Below are positions 10,157 to 18,769 of a DNA stretch of 64,000 nt, piece after piece; positions within the stretch are counted from its first letter, which is position 1; every line of letters starts with the position of its first letter. The translations under genes were made by a program, and so were the position numbers. The DNA is from Streptomyces sp. NBC_01288 (GTDB lineage Bacteria > Actinomycetota > Actinomycetes > Streptomycetales > Streptomycetaceae). The notes under the pieces were generated by a model. The model was not told where the DNA came from. It ran no database searches and saw nothing but the letters and a program-made list of their open reading frames with translations. Where the stretch lies: the NCBI RefSeq assembly GCF_035982055.1, contig NZ_CP108427.1:3224001-3288000 (forward strand). Reading direction: 5' to 3'.

Positions 10157-10267
10157 CCTAGGTCCGACAGACCTCATAGGTCCAGCAGAGCCCATAAGTC
10201 AGGCAGAGCCCACAGGTCCGGGCAGAGCCCACAGGTCCGACAGATGTCCCACAGGTCCGACAGACGG
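10157..10267 (+). repeat. Six imperfect tandem repeats of 18-20 bp
   Basis: Units begin at 10157, 10175, 10193, 10211, 10230 and 10250, each a variant of CACAGGTCCGACAGAGCC (for example CATAAGTCAGGCAGAGCC and CACAGGTCCGGGCAGAGCC). The array fills the space between the response regulator stop and the S9 peptidase ribosome site. There are no spacers, so it is not a CRISPR. The near two-turn period would place proteins on one face of the DNA; alternatively it is simple slippage expansion. Confidence 0.85.
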
Positions 10268-10276
10268 AGACGAGAC

Positions 10277-12370
10277 GTGACACCCAGCCCGGTCCCCCAC
10301 GGCACCTGGACCTCACCGGTCACAGCGGACCTGGCATCACGCGGAATGACCGCGGGCCAGATCGCCGCACCCTCCTGTCCGGGCTTCCAGGGCGACGAGT
10401 TGTGGTGGATCGAACCTCGGCCGCAGGAGGACGGACGCTCGGCCCTGATGCGCGAGCGGCGCGCGGACGCCGACGCCGAGACCGTCCTGCCCGGGCCCTG
10501 GAACATCCGCAGCCGTGTGATCGAGTACGGCGGGCGCCCCTGGGCCACGGCGGCCGACGACCACGGCGTGCTCGTGGTGTTCGCCAACTTCCCCGACCAG
10601 CGGCTGTACTTGTACCGCCCGGACACCGAGGGCGCCGCGCCCCGGCCCCTGACGCCGGTCTCCCCCGTCGGCGGCGGACTGCGCTGGGCGGAGCCGGAGT
10701 TCGACCTGGCGCGCGGCGCGGTCCGTTGCGTACTGGAGGAGTTCACGGGTGAGGGTCCCGGGGATGTACGCCGGTTGATCGCGCAGGTCCCGCTGGACGG
10801 CAGCGCGGCCGAAGACCGCACCGCCGTAAGGGAGTTGAGCGACGACCGGCACCGCTTCGTGTCCGGTGCGCGGGTCTCCCCCGACGGCTCACGGGCTGTG
10901 TGGCAGGCCTGGGATCACCCTCATATGCCGTGGGACGCGGCCGAGTTGAAGATTGCCGAGGTCGGCGACGACGGACGCTTCCATCACGCCCGCACACTCA
11001 TCGGCGGACCCGGAGATCCCGTGGCCCAGGCCGAATGGGCCGTGGACGGCACGCTGTTGGCCGCCCGCGAACGTACGGGCTGGTGGAATCTCCAGCGCGT
11101 CGACCCCGAGACCGGCGCCGCGCAGCCCCTGCACCGGGCTGCGGAGGAGTTCGCGGGCTCCCAACGTCTCGGCCTGCGCTGGTTCGCGCCCTTGGCCGAC
11201 GGCCGGATCGCCGTGCTCCACGGCCGGGGAGCGCAACGCCTGGCCGTACTCGACCCGGCCGCCGGCGACCTCGTGGACGTGCCGGGCGGCCGGACCGAAT
11301 GGCTGCCGCATCTCGCCGTGTCGGGGACCCGGATCGCGGGCGTCGCGGCCGGCCGCGAGACGTCGTACGAGGTCGTGGAGGTGGACGCCGGCGCGCTCAC
11401 GCCGGACGCGGTCGGGCAACCCGCCACGCGCACCGCCGGACAACCCGTCACCCGCACCGCCGGACAACTCACCCTCCGCGTGGCCGGGCACCGGCATCAA
11501 CCCTCCGTGGACGCGGTCTACTTGCCGGAGCCGGTCGCGCGCGTATTCAAGGGCCCGGACGGCCAGGAGGTGCACGCCCACCTCTACGCCCCACGCCACC
11601 CGGACCACACCACCGGCCCGGCACCGGACGACGACCCCGCACCGTACGTGGTGTGGGCGCACGGCGGCCCGAGCCTGCGCGCGCCTCTCTCCCTGAACCT
11701 CGAAATCGCCTACTTCACCTCGCGCGGCATCGGCGTGGTCGACGTCAACTACGGCGGTACGCCCGGCTACGGGCGCGAGTACCGGGAGCGGTTGCGGGAG
11801 CGGTGGGGTGTCGTCGATGTGGCGGACTGTGCCGCTGTGGCGAGGGAGTTGATCGACGAGGGCGTCGCCGACCCCGCCCGGCTGGCGATCCGGGGCGGCA
11901 GTGCCGGTGGTTTCACCGCGGCGGCGTCCCTGATCACCACCGACGTGTACGCGTGCGCGACCATGCTCTACCCGGTGCTGGACCTGGAGGTCCTGGCCGC
12001 AGGGGGCTCCCACGACTTCGAGTCGCACTACTTGGAGTCCCTGATCGGCCCCGACTCCCCCGATTCGGCGGCGCGTTACCGAGACCGCTCCCCCGCCGCG
12101 CACCCGCGGAACATCAAGGTGCCCTTCCTCCTGCTCCAAGGAGCCGACGACCCCATCTGCCCGCCCGCGCAGAGCCGGGAGTTCCTCGCGGGCGCGTCCG
12201 GCGTCCCGCACGCGTACCGGCTCTTCGAAGGAGAGGGGCACGGGTTCCGTCGCCGGGACACGATGGTCGCCGCGCTGGAGGCCGAACTCTCCTTCTACGG
12301 CCAGGTCTTCGGCTTCACACCGCCCGACGTGCCGGTGCTGGACCTGAGTACGGCGGGAGGGTCCCGCTAA
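10277..12370 (+). CDS. S9-family serine peptidase (prolyl oligopeptidase/dipeptidyl aminopeptidase type)
   Basis: 697 residues from GTG 10277. The first 420 residues are a beta-propeller-like part (repeated SPDGSRAVW-type blades); the last 260 form the alpha/beta-hydrolase: YVVWAHGGPSL, nucleophile Ser542 in IRGGSAGGFTAA, acid in GADDPICP and histidine in GEGHGFRR. No signal peptide, so cytoplasmic hydrolysis of short peptides or esters. GGAGAC stands 6 bases before the GTG; a longer start at 10244 falls inside the repeat array and is disfavoured. A direct repeat in the protein, QPATRTAGQPVTRTAGQ near residue 380, is a local expansion in the loop between domains. Confidence 0.9.
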   Translation: MTPSPVPHGTWTSPVTADLASRGMTAGQIAAPSCPGFQGDELWWIEPRPQEDGRSALMRERRADADAETVLPGPWNIRSRVIEYGGRPWATAADDHGVLVVFANFPDQRLYLYRPDTEGAAPRPLTPVSPVGGGLRWAEPEFDLARGAVRCVLEEFTGEGPGDVRRLIAQVPLDGSAAEDRTAVRELSDDRHRFVSGARVSPDGSRAVWQAWDHPHMPWDAAELKIAEVGDDGRFHHARTLIGGPGDPVAQAEWAVDGTLLAARERTGWWNLQRVDPETGAAQPLHRAAEEFAGSQRLGLRWFAPLADGRIAVLHGRGAQRLAVLDPAAGDLVDVPGGRTEWLPHLAVSGTRIAGVAAGRETSYEVVEVDAGALTPDAVGQPATRTAGQPVTRTAGQLTLRVAGHRHQPSVDAVYLPEPVARVFKGPDGQEVHAHLYAPRHPDHTTGPAPDDDPAPYVVWAHGGPSLRAPLSLNLEIAYFTSRGIGVVDVNYGGTPGYGREYRERLRERWGVVDVADCAAVARELIDEGVADPARLAIRGGSAGGFTAAASLITTDVYACATMLYPVLDLEVLAAGGSHDFESHYLESLIGPDSPDSAARYRDRSPAAHPRNIKVPFLLLQGADDPICPPAQSREFLAGASGVPHAYRLFEGEGHGFRRRDTMVAALEAELSFYGQVFGFTPPDVPVLDLSTAGGSR

Positions 12371-12757
12371 CGCGTCGTGAGTGTCGAGGCTCGCCTCGTT
12401 CCTGCCCGAACTCCGCGAAGCCTTCGAAGGAACACCGTGAGCAGCGCCAACCACCCACCGCCGAGCGCCAGTTACCGCGAACTGAGCGTCTGCCCCGATT
12501 CCGGCGGCCGTCAGTGCTTCCCTGTGAGAACCGCCCGCGCACCGCCACGAGGACTATGCTGCTGAACGGACGTCCCAGACCCCGGCGACTCGTCGTAGCT
12601 CGGCGCAGATGCTCGACACAGATGGCCATGGGGAGCGGATTCTTCGTCCGTCACCCGGCGCATCCCTGTACGCCCCCCTCTCGGCAGCGGGCCCTCGGCC
12701 CCGGAACTCCCGTCGCCACCAAGCCCGTTGCCGGATGGTCCCCCGAACCGAGGCGTC
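12371..12757. other. 387-bp gap between S9 peptidase and STAS gene
   Basis: No convincing gene. A 42-codon frame from GTG 12437 (GAAGGA 5 bases before it) ends at 12565 but shows no domain and is Pro/Arg/Cys rich. The rest has mixed codon use in all frames. It must contain the promoter of the STAS-GAF cluster; no clear -10/-35 pair was found. Confidence 0.4.
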
Positions 12758-13186
12758 ATGCCCCGTACGCAGCTCACCGTCCACCGCCATGACCGAAGGA
12801 AGCGGGCACTGATCACGCTGGTCGGCGAGATCGACCTGGAATCGGCCCCGCTGGTGCATACGGCACTGGTCCAGTGCCTGAGCGACGGCATCCGTACTCT
12901 CGACATCGACCTCACCCCCGTCTCCTTCTGTGACTGCACCGGCCTCAACGTCTTCCTCCACGCGGCGCAGAAGGCCGCCGAAGTCGGATGCACCCTGCGC
13001 CTGCACCGCCCGCCTCCGACACTCGGCCTGATCCTCGACCTCACCGGAGCCCAATTCCTGCTCCTGGGTGTGCCGTTGGGGTGTCTGTTGTCCCCTGCCG
13101 AGGGTGCCCAGGACCTCGCCGCCGCCGACACTCCGCCGCACCGAACCTTTCCGCTCGCCTCCCTGCTCTCGGGCGACGTACGGTGA
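12758..13186 (+). CDS. STAS-domain protein (anti-sigma-factor antagonist type), Cys at the phosphosite
   Basis: 142 residues from ATG 12758, GAGG 5 bases upstream. A STAS fold spans residues about 5-110: LITLVGEIDLESAP, LDIDLTPVSFCDCTGLNVF, and LRLHRPPPTL..ILDLTG. SpoIIAA-type proteins have D-S-S-G with the serine phosphorylated by the partner kinase; here it is D59-C60-T61-G62, so regulation by phosphorylation at that serine is not possible as such. A Pro/His/Asp-rich tail of about 30 residues follows. Sits 58 bases before two GAF-ANTAR genes. The start could also be 12728. Confidence 0.8.
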   Translation: MPRTQLTVHRHDRRKRALITLVGEIDLESAPLVHTALVQCLSDGIRTLDIDLTPVSFCDCTGLNVFLHAAQKAAEVGCTLRLHRPPPTLGLILDLTGAQFLLLGVPLGCLLSPAEGAQDLAAADTPPHRTFPLASLLSGDVR

Positions 13187-13244
13187 CCGCCCGGTCCGGG
13201 CGGGTCCGGATACGACCCGCGAACGGCCCAACGGCCTTACGAAT

Positions 13245-14048
13245 ATGGACACTTGGGTACGACCTCCGGACGCGGCGGCTCGAATGAGGCCCGGCAGCCG
13301 GTCGGCGCGGATCCAGGTGCTGGTGGCCGAGCAGGCGGCGTGGCGCGGTGGGCGGGCCGGTGTGGTGGACGTGTGCACCGCTGCCGTGGCCGCGCTGCCG
13401 GTCGGCGGGGCGGGGCTGTCCGCGATGTCCCGCACCACGGCGAGCCATCCGCTGTGCAGCACCGACGACATCAGCGAGCAACTGGAGGAGCTGCAACTGA
13501 CGTTGGGCGAGGGCCCGTGCGTGGACGCGTTCCGGGACGGTTCGGCCGTCCTGACCCCGGACCTGCTCACCGGTCGGCTCCAGGACCGCTGGGCCGTGTT
13601 CGCGGACGCGGCCCTGGAAGCCGGGGCACGCGCGGTGTTCGCCCTCCCCCTGCAAGTGGGCGCGATCAGCCCGGGAGTTCTGGATCTGTACGCCGACGTT
13701 CCGACCGTACTGGATGCCGAACAGCTCGCCGACGCCCTCGCGTTCGCCGATCTCGCGACGCTGCTCCTGCTCGACGCCCGGATCGACGGGACAGGCGCGC
13801 CGTCCGGCCAACAGGCCCCGGCCGAACGGGACTTAGGGGATCTGGACGGATACCGCGCGGAGATCGACCAGGCCACCGGCATCCTCACCGTCCAGCTCGG
13901 TATCGGCATCGACGAGGCCTTCGTACGACTGCGCGCGCACGCCTATATGCGGGGGCGCCGGCTCGCCGACGTGGCCGCCGACGTCGTGGCCCACCGGCTC
14001 CGGTTCTCCCCGCACGCCGATCCGGACCAGGACGACGAGGACACCTGA
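13245..14048 (+). CDS. GAF and ANTAR domain protein (transcription antitermination regulator)
   Basis: 267 residues from ATG 13245. GAF-like sensor at about residues 20-175 (VDVCTAAVAALPVGGAGLSAM, LGEGPCVDAFRDG, PLQVGAISPGVLDLY) and ANTAR RNA-binding domain at about 200-255 (IDQATGILTVQLGIGIDEAFVRLRAHAYMRGRRL). ANTAR proteins bind paired hairpins in nascent RNA and prevent termination. No Shine-Dalgarno is visible and TACGAAT lies directly upstream, so the start is not certain; ATG 13284 is an alternative. Confidence 0.82.
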   Translation: MDTWVRPPDAAARMRPGSRSARIQVLVAEQAAWRGGRAGVVDVCTAAVAALPVGGAGLSAMSRTTASHPLCSTDDISEQLEELQLTLGEGPCVDAFRDGSAVLTPDLLTGRLQDRWAVFADAALEAGARAVFALPLQVGAISPGVLDLYADVPTVLDAEQLADALAFADLATLLLLDARIDGTGAPSGQQAPAERDLGDLDGYRAEIDQATGILTVQLGIGIDEAFVRLRAHAYMRGRRLADVAADVVAHRLRFSPHADPDQDDEDT

Positions 14049-14166
14049 CGTGTCGGCCGACGCACAGACGGACGACGCGTCGACGGCGGCCGGCGGAGTC
14101 GACGGCGGACGTGCCGCACTTCCCGCCCCCTCCCGGCGGGACCCGGTCCCCAACGAAGGTGACACG

Positions 14167-14901
14167 ATGAATCAGCAGCTCCTGGCCAAGACCTTCGTCG
14201 AACTGGCGGACAACCTGGTCGCCGACTTCGATCTGATCGACTTCCTGCGCCTGCTCACCGACCGCTGCGTGGGCGTGCTCGGAGCCGACGCGGCGGGCGT
14301 GCTGCTCGCGGACCGCGACGGCGAACTGCGTGTGCTCGCGGCCTCCGACGAACAGGTACGCCTCCTGGAACTGTTCCAGCTCCAGAACGACGAGGGCCCC
14401 TGCCTGGAGTGCTTCCGCTCCGGCACCCCCGTGATCGTCCCGGACCTGACCCGGGAGGCCGAGCGCTGGCCGCGCTTCGTCACGACGGCCCACGGCAGCG
14501 GTTTCACGGCCGTACAGGCGCTGCCGATGCGGCTGCGGGACGAGGTCGTCGGCGCTCTCAACCTCTTCCGGGCGGCCCCCGGTCCGTTCGACCCGGCGGC
14601 CACGATGATCGCCCAGGCCCTGGCCGACGTAGCCACCATCAGCCTGCTCCAGCAACGCTCCAGCCACCTCAGCACGATCCTCAACGAGCAGCTTCAGACC
14701 GCGCTGAACAGCCGGGTCCTGATCGAGCAGGCCAAGGGCAAGCTCGCCGAACGCCTCGGCATCGACATGGAGCGCGCCTTCACCACCCTGCGCGGCTACG
14801 CCCGCTCGCACAACCGGCGCCTGTCGGAGGTGGCCCGCGCCTTCGTGGACGACTCCGAGCCGCTGCCCGGTCTGGGGGCCTCGGCCGGTCCGGGGTCCTG
14901 A
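14167..14901 (+). CDS. GAF and ANTAR domain protein (second copy)
   Basis: 244 residues from ATG 14167, which has GAAGG 7 bases upstream and gives the usual N-terminus MNQQLLAKTFVELADNLV. GAF domain about residues 10-165 (GVLGADAAGVLLADRDGELRV, NDEGPCLECFRSG, LPMRLRDEVVGALNLF), ANTAR domain about 180-235 (LIEQAKGKLAERLGIDMERAFTTLRGYAR). Same architecture as the preceding gene but better conserved. The two are probably one transcript. An in-frame GTG right after the previous stop (14050) would add 39 low-complexity residues and is less likely. Confidence 0.88.
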   Translation: MNQQLLAKTFVELADNLVADFDLIDFLRLLTDRCVGVLGADAAGVLLADRDGELRVLAASDEQVRLLELFQLQNDEGPCLECFRSGTPVIVPDLTREAERWPRFVTTAHGSGFTAVQALPMRLRDEVVGALNLFRAAPGPFDPAATMIAQALADVATISLLQQRSSHLSTILNEQLQTALNSRVLIEQAKGKLAERLGIDMERAFTTLRGYARSHNRRLSEVARAFVDDSEPLPGLGASAGPGS

Positions 14902-14920
14902 CCCGCTCGACGGTCCGGAC

Positions 14921-14950
14921 GGCCGCCGCCGCTGTGGAGCGGCGGCGGCC
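14921..14950. terminator. Perfect 13-bp hairpin after the GAF-ANTAR genes
   Basis: GGCCGCCGCCGCT and AGCGGCGGCGGCC pair perfectly around GTGG, 20 bases after the stop. Strong rho-independent-like structure for the plus-strand operon. The remaining bases to the methyltransferase-Nudix stop (14951-15217) contain no gene that I can support. Confidence 0.85.
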
Positions 14951-15217
14951 GTGGCCACGAGGATGAGAGGCCCCCCTCCAACGTCTCCTCGCGCGTGTCC
15001 TCCACGGCGGCGGGTCTGGTGGGAGCACCCCGTCGGAACTGCCGGGAGAACGGAGCGGGAGCCGCGCACTCCGGCTATGCGGCTCCGGCCGGTCTCGATT
15101 CCGGCTCGGGGGCTGGGAGCCTGGGCGGGGAAGCGCACCGGTACCGCAGCACATGGTCGCGGTCCCGTCTTCCCCGCATGGAGCCTAGAACAGACTTGGG
15201 CAAAGCGGAACAGTGTC

Positions 15218-16300
15218 TTACGCCGGAGCGTGAGCCGTGCCCGCGGTCGGAGTGATCGGGTAGCGGTGGACAGGTGGCAGGCCGGGCAGCAACCCCGGCC
15301 AGACCGTGTCGATGACATGCGCGCTCGGCGTGAACAGCGGCTGCGGCAATGTGGGCAGGTCGGCGACCTCGTGCCACTCCCAGCGGTGGATCAACTGCGG
15401 TTCGGTGACGGTCGGTTGACCGGTCCAGGCGGTGACGCGGACGGCACCCGTCAGCCGGGGCATGCCGTGCGTGGAGTCCATCAGGAGGGCGAGCAGCCGC
15501 GCGCCTCCCGGGACCGGGTCGGCCTTCAGACCGGTCTCCTCCTCCAACTCCCTTATGCCCGCCTCCAGAAAGCCCTCGCCGGCGTCGTTCTTTCCACCGG
15601 GCAACTCCCAGACCCCACGCACCGACCAGCCGAGCAGGATCCGCCCCGCCGCGTCGGTCACGACGACACCGGCACCGGTGAGGGCGTGCGGCGAGGGCCG
15701 CTTCTTGCCCGCGCAGGTGACGGCCGCGGGGGCGGGATCACGCAGGACGACGAACGCGAGCCCGTCGGCGTCGTACCGCTCGGCCACCGCCCAACTCGCT
15801 CCCAGCGCACGGATCTCCTCGTCGTCGAGGGCGATGGAACGCCTGCCGTCGACCCCCTCCTCCGCAACGGGCGTGATGACGCAGACCACGCCACCGGGTC
15901 GCAACCGCTCCCGCAGCCGGTTCATCACCCGAGTCCGGTCGTGGACGAAGGCCCAGCTGAGGCGGAAGGTGATCAGGTCGTAGGCGGGATGCGGCAGGAC
16001 GTCGAGACTGTCGTGTTCGATGTCGAGCAGGTGGTAGTTCACCGCCGAGGCGGGGGTGGCTGAGGACAGGTCTTCGGCACGGGCACGGGCCAGGGCGGCG
16101 GGCGCGAAGTCGACGGCGTCGACCTCGTACCCCGACTCGGCCAGATGGCGGGCGAGTTCACCCAGCCCGCAGCCGACGTCCAGGGCGTGTCCGCCACCCT
16201 CGGAGGCCGGGGCGTGCTCGGCGAGCAGCGCGCGTTGGGAGTCACGGAGCGGGCTGAAGGTGTCGCCGTCGGCGTAGTGCGCGTCCCATGCGTCGGTCAC
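15218..16300 (-). CDS. Fused class I methyltransferase and Nudix hydrolase
   Basis: 360 residues. N-terminal half is a Rossmann methyltransferase: motif I HALDVGCGLGELARHLA (residues 38-54), VDAVDFAP, and RLRPGGVVCVITP. C-terminal half is a Nudix domain with a complete box from Gly236 to Leu258 (G-x5-E-x7-REL-x-EE-x-GL; key residues E242, R250, E251, E254, E255). Nudix proteins cleave nucleoside diphosphates linked to another moiety; the methyl acceptor is unknown. GTG start with GGGAGG 7 bases before it. It lies 30 bases after the ABC exporter stop on the same strand, so likely the last gene of that operon. Confidence 0.88.
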   Translation of the reverse strand: MTDAWDAHYADGDTFSPLRDSQRALLAEHAPASEGGGHALDVGCGLGELARHLAESGYEVDAVDFAPAALARARAEDLSSATPASAVNYHLLDIEHDSLDVLPHPAYDLITFRLSWAFVHDRTRVMNRLRERLRPGGVVCVITPVAEEGVDGRRSIALDDEEIRALGASWAVAERYDADGLAFVVLRDPAPAAVTCAGKKRPSPHALTGAGVVVTDAAGRILLGWSVRGVWELPGGKNDAGEGFLEAGIRELEEETGLKADPVPGGARLLALLMDSTHGMPRLTGAVRVTAWTGQPTVTEPQLIHRWEWHEVADLPTLPQPLFTPSAHVIDTVWPGLLPGLPPVHRYPITPTAGTAHAPA

Positions 16301-16330
16301 GGGGGTTCCTCCCTACGAGGTGGTGATCGG

Positions 16331-18232
16331 TCAGCGGTCGTTCGACAGGGTCAGGAGTTCGGCGAACAGGCCGCCGCCGTGGGCGAGTTCGTCGTACGTA
16401 CCCTGTTCGGCGATGCGGCCGTGCCGCATGACCACGACCCGGTCGGCGATCTTCGTGTTGACCAGTTGGTGGGTGACCACGATCGTCATACGGCGCGCGG
16501 CGATCGCCTTGATCTGTTCGAGGATGGCGTGTTCGCCGCGGGCGTCCATCTGGCTGGTCGGCTCGTCCAGGATCAGCAGGTCCGGCTGCCGGTACAGGGC
16601 CCTCGCACACGCCAGGCGCTGCCACTGCCCGCCGGACAGTTCGGTACCGCCCCACAGCTCGCGGGCCAGCAACGTGTCCAGCCCGTACGGGAGTTCCGCC
16701 ACCGCCTCCCGCAGTCCTACGGCGTCCAGCGCCTCCCACACCAGCAGGTCGTCGTCGGTGCGGGGCTGGCCGAGGGTGACGTTGTCGCGGACGTTGAGGG
16801 GCCACTGGGCGAAATTCTGCGGCACCAGTCCCGACAGCTCCCACAGCCTGTCCGGGGCGAGACCCGCGAGGTCGTGCCCGTTCCAGCTGACGGTGCCCTT
16901 GTCGGCGAGGAAGATGCCCGCGAGGAGTCTGGTCAGGGTGGACTTTCCGGAACCGTTCTCGCCGACCACCGCGAGGATCTCGCCGCGCCGCAGGGTCAGC
17001 GAGACCCCGGCCACCGCGGGGATCTCCTTGCCCGGGTAGCAGTAGACGGCCTCGTCGAGGCGGATCTCCTCCACCGGCGTCCCGGGTCCCGACTCCCCGC
17101 GCCTCGGGGCGCGTTCGGCGGCGAAGGCGAGGAAGCCCTCCAGGTCGGCGAGGTAGAGGGCGGTGTGGAACATCGCGGCGCCGTAGATGACGAGTTGGCC
17201 GAGCGCGGCGAGGGTGGTCTGGACGGCGACGACCGCCGTGGCGGCGATGGCGGGTTCGACGCGTCCGGTGGCGGCGAGCCAGGCGAGCGCGGCCCAGGTC
17301 GCGACGAGGAAGACACCGCCGATCGCCGAACTGGCCAGCACGATCCGCAGCATGCGCGGCGCCACGTCCAGGATCCGGCGGTCGATGCGCTCGGAGATCG
17401 TCCGGTGCCAGAACCCGAGGTAGGGGACCATCCCGTTGGCGCGGATCTCGTCCGAGAACTTCGGGCTGGTCACCCAACCCCGCATGTTCTGGCGGACGTT
17501 GCGGTCGCCGACGTTGGCGTAGTGCGTCTCGTACTGGACCTTCGCGTGCAGGATCGCGCCCACGCCGGCGGGCACGACCGCGAGCAGCAACAGGGGCAGC
17601 AGCAGCGGGTGCAGCACGGACAGCACCCCGCTCGCGCTGACCATCCGGACCACGGCGGCGGTGAAACGCGTGGCGTCCTGCACCATCACATGGCCCCGGA
17701 TCACCCCCATCTCCGCGGCCTCCTGCCGGTCCGCGAAACCGTCCTCGGCGCGCGCGGCGGCCTCCACCCGGCACACCGCCTCGACCAGGGAACTGTCCGC
17801 CGCCGTGGTCAGCCGCGGGGTGATCCGCCCGTCCGCGTACGAGGACAACGCGCTCGCGACCCGGCCGACCGCCGCCGCGACGGCGATGACCAGCAGCGCG
17901 GGCAACGCCTGATGCAGCCGATCACTCACGGGCCCGGCGGCCAGCACCGAGCGCATCGCCCGCGCGGTGGACAGCAGCAGCACTACGGCGCCTGCGCCGA
18001 CGGCCAGTTGGCAGCCGGCCAGCAGCAGCACGGCGGACCGGTCGATGGCCCACGCCATCCGCGCGGTCTGCGCGAGCACGGAGGGCAGTCGCGCGCACAG
18101 CTTCCCGAACTCGGCCTCGGCCAACGGGTTCTGGGCATGCTTGCCCTCGTAGCGGATCTCGGCGGGTTGGGGCGGCGGCACGCGCGAGGCGGTCCCGGGC
18201 GACGGGGTCCGGTCGGCCGTCCCGGCGCTCAT
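16331..18232 (-). CDS. ABC exporter, fused membrane and ATP-binding domains
   Basis: 633 residues. A Pro-rich cytoplasmic N-terminus, then six membrane segments (about 60-345, for example LLLAGCQLAVGAGAVVLLL and LLLPLLLLAVVPAGVGAIL), then a nucleotide-binding domain: Walker A VVGENGSGKSTL, Q-loop VPQNFAQWP, signature LSGGQWQRLACARAL, Walker B LLILDEPTSQMD, H-loop VVTHQL. Peptide- or lipid-type exporter by layout, cargo unknown. ATG at 18232 has GAGGGGG 7 bases upstream and overlaps the stop of a 23-codon leader frame (ATGA), followed by the methyltransferase-Nudix gene. Confidence 0.9.
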   Translation of the reverse strand: MSAGTADRTPSPGTASRVPPPQPAEIRYEGKHAQNPLAEAEFGKLCARLPSVLAQTARMAWAIDRSAVLLLAGCQLAVGAGAVVLLLSTARAMRSVLAAGPVSDRLHQALPALLVIAVAAAVGRVASALSSYADGRITPRLTTAADSSLVEAVCRVEAAARAEDGFADRQEAAEMGVIRGHVMVQDATRFTAAVVRMVSASGVLSVLHPLLLPLLLLAVVPAGVGAILHAKVQYETHYANVGDRNVRQNMRGWVTSPKFSDEIRANGMVPYLGFWHRTISERIDRRILDVAPRMLRIVLASSAIGGVFLVATWAALAWLAATGRVEPAIAATAVVAVQTTLAALGQLVIYGAAMFHTALYLADLEGFLAFAAERAPRRGESGPGTPVEEIRLDEAVYCYPGKEIPAVAGVSLTLRRGEILAVVGENGSGKSTLTRLLAGIFLADKGTVSWNGHDLAGLAPDRLWELSGLVPQNFAQWPLNVRDNVTLGQPRTDDDLLVWEALDAVGLREAVAELPYGLDTLLARELWGGTELSGGQWQRLACARALYRQPDLLILDEPTSQMDARGEHAILEQIKAIAARRMTIVVTHQLVNTKIADRVVVMRHGRIAEQGTYDELAHGGGLFAELLTLSNDR

Positions 18233-18300
18233 CGGGTCACCCCCTCGGTACGGCGGGGCATCAACCGACGCGCTGGTAAGCGGTGTTGGCGGTGAGTCAT
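18229..18300 (-). CDS. 23-codon leader ORF with a TTA codon, coupled to the ABC exporter
   Basis: ATG at 18300 is preceded by GGGGGAGG with ideal spacing (7 bases). It encodes MTHRQHRLPARRLMPRR plus TEGVTR, and codon 8 is TTA, the rarest leucine codon in streptomycetes, read by the bldA tRNA. The stop overlaps the exporter ATG (CGATGAG). Six of the 23 residues are arginine and three histidine or glutamine. It does not match a known small protein in my memory. It may be a regulatory leader that makes exporter translation depend on reading TTA. Confidence 0.55.
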   Translation of the reverse strand: MTHRQHRLPARRLMPRRTEGVTR

Positions 18301-18496
18301 ACGGCAGCCTCCCCCGGCGGCCCCCGCACTAGCCGCCCGACCACCTCTAGCCACACGGGTGCTGCCCCAGGGGCCGCTGGGACGTGTGGTCACGACACCG
18401 TGTTCGAGTGGCCGTACAGCGGGCCGTCACCTGATCGAGGGATGGCCGGACAGCACCGAACCGCCCCGGTGACGCGGGGGATCGGCCACCGGGACG

Positions 18497-18769
18497 GTGA
18501 ATCGGGCGGGCCGTTCGGCCGCGTTCCCGGAGGCGCGGCTGGTCGGCGCTTTCAAGAACGTCTGGTGGGAGACCTTCGGCGGCACCCCCGACCCGTCCGT
18601 CCCCGGCATCCACGTGATCTCCGACGACGAGGAGGCGAAACGGACGTTCCTGGGGCTCTGCGCGGCGACGCCCTTCACCTACGTCGACGGGGGCGGGGTG
18701 GACCAGGCTCGCCGGGTGGAACGGATGGCGTTGCGCGGGGTGGGGTCGGCGGGGGTGCTCGCGGCCTGA
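18497..18769 (+). pseudogene. C-terminal remnant of an F420/NADP-type reductase
   Basis: About 80 residues are recognisable: FPEARLVGAFKNVWWETF, HVISDDEEAKRTFL and TPFTYVDGGGVDQARRVERM. These match the C-terminal half of the NADPH-dependent F420 reductase-like family. The N-terminal Rossmann half with the GxGxxG motif is absent in all frames of the 196 bases upstream (18301-18496), where I see no other gene, and no ribosome site precedes the first in-frame GTG (18497). Another member of the same broad family, intact, lies at 28319-28978. Bases 18770-18975 hold nothing recognisable. Confidence 0.6.

Noticed and set aside
10157..10267. Could the repeat array be a CRISPR
   Set aside because: Units abut with no unique spacers and no cas genes are in the window.
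12437..12565. 42-codon frame with a GAAGGA ribosome site
   Set aside because: Translation is Pro/Arg/Cys rich, shows no family and ends inside sequence without codon bias; support too thin for a gene call.
18229..18300. Leader ORF as a RiPP precursor peptide
   Set aside because: Arg/His-rich, with no Cys/Ser/Thr core pattern and no modifying enzyme of a known RiPP class; the methyltransferase-Nudix fusion is not one.
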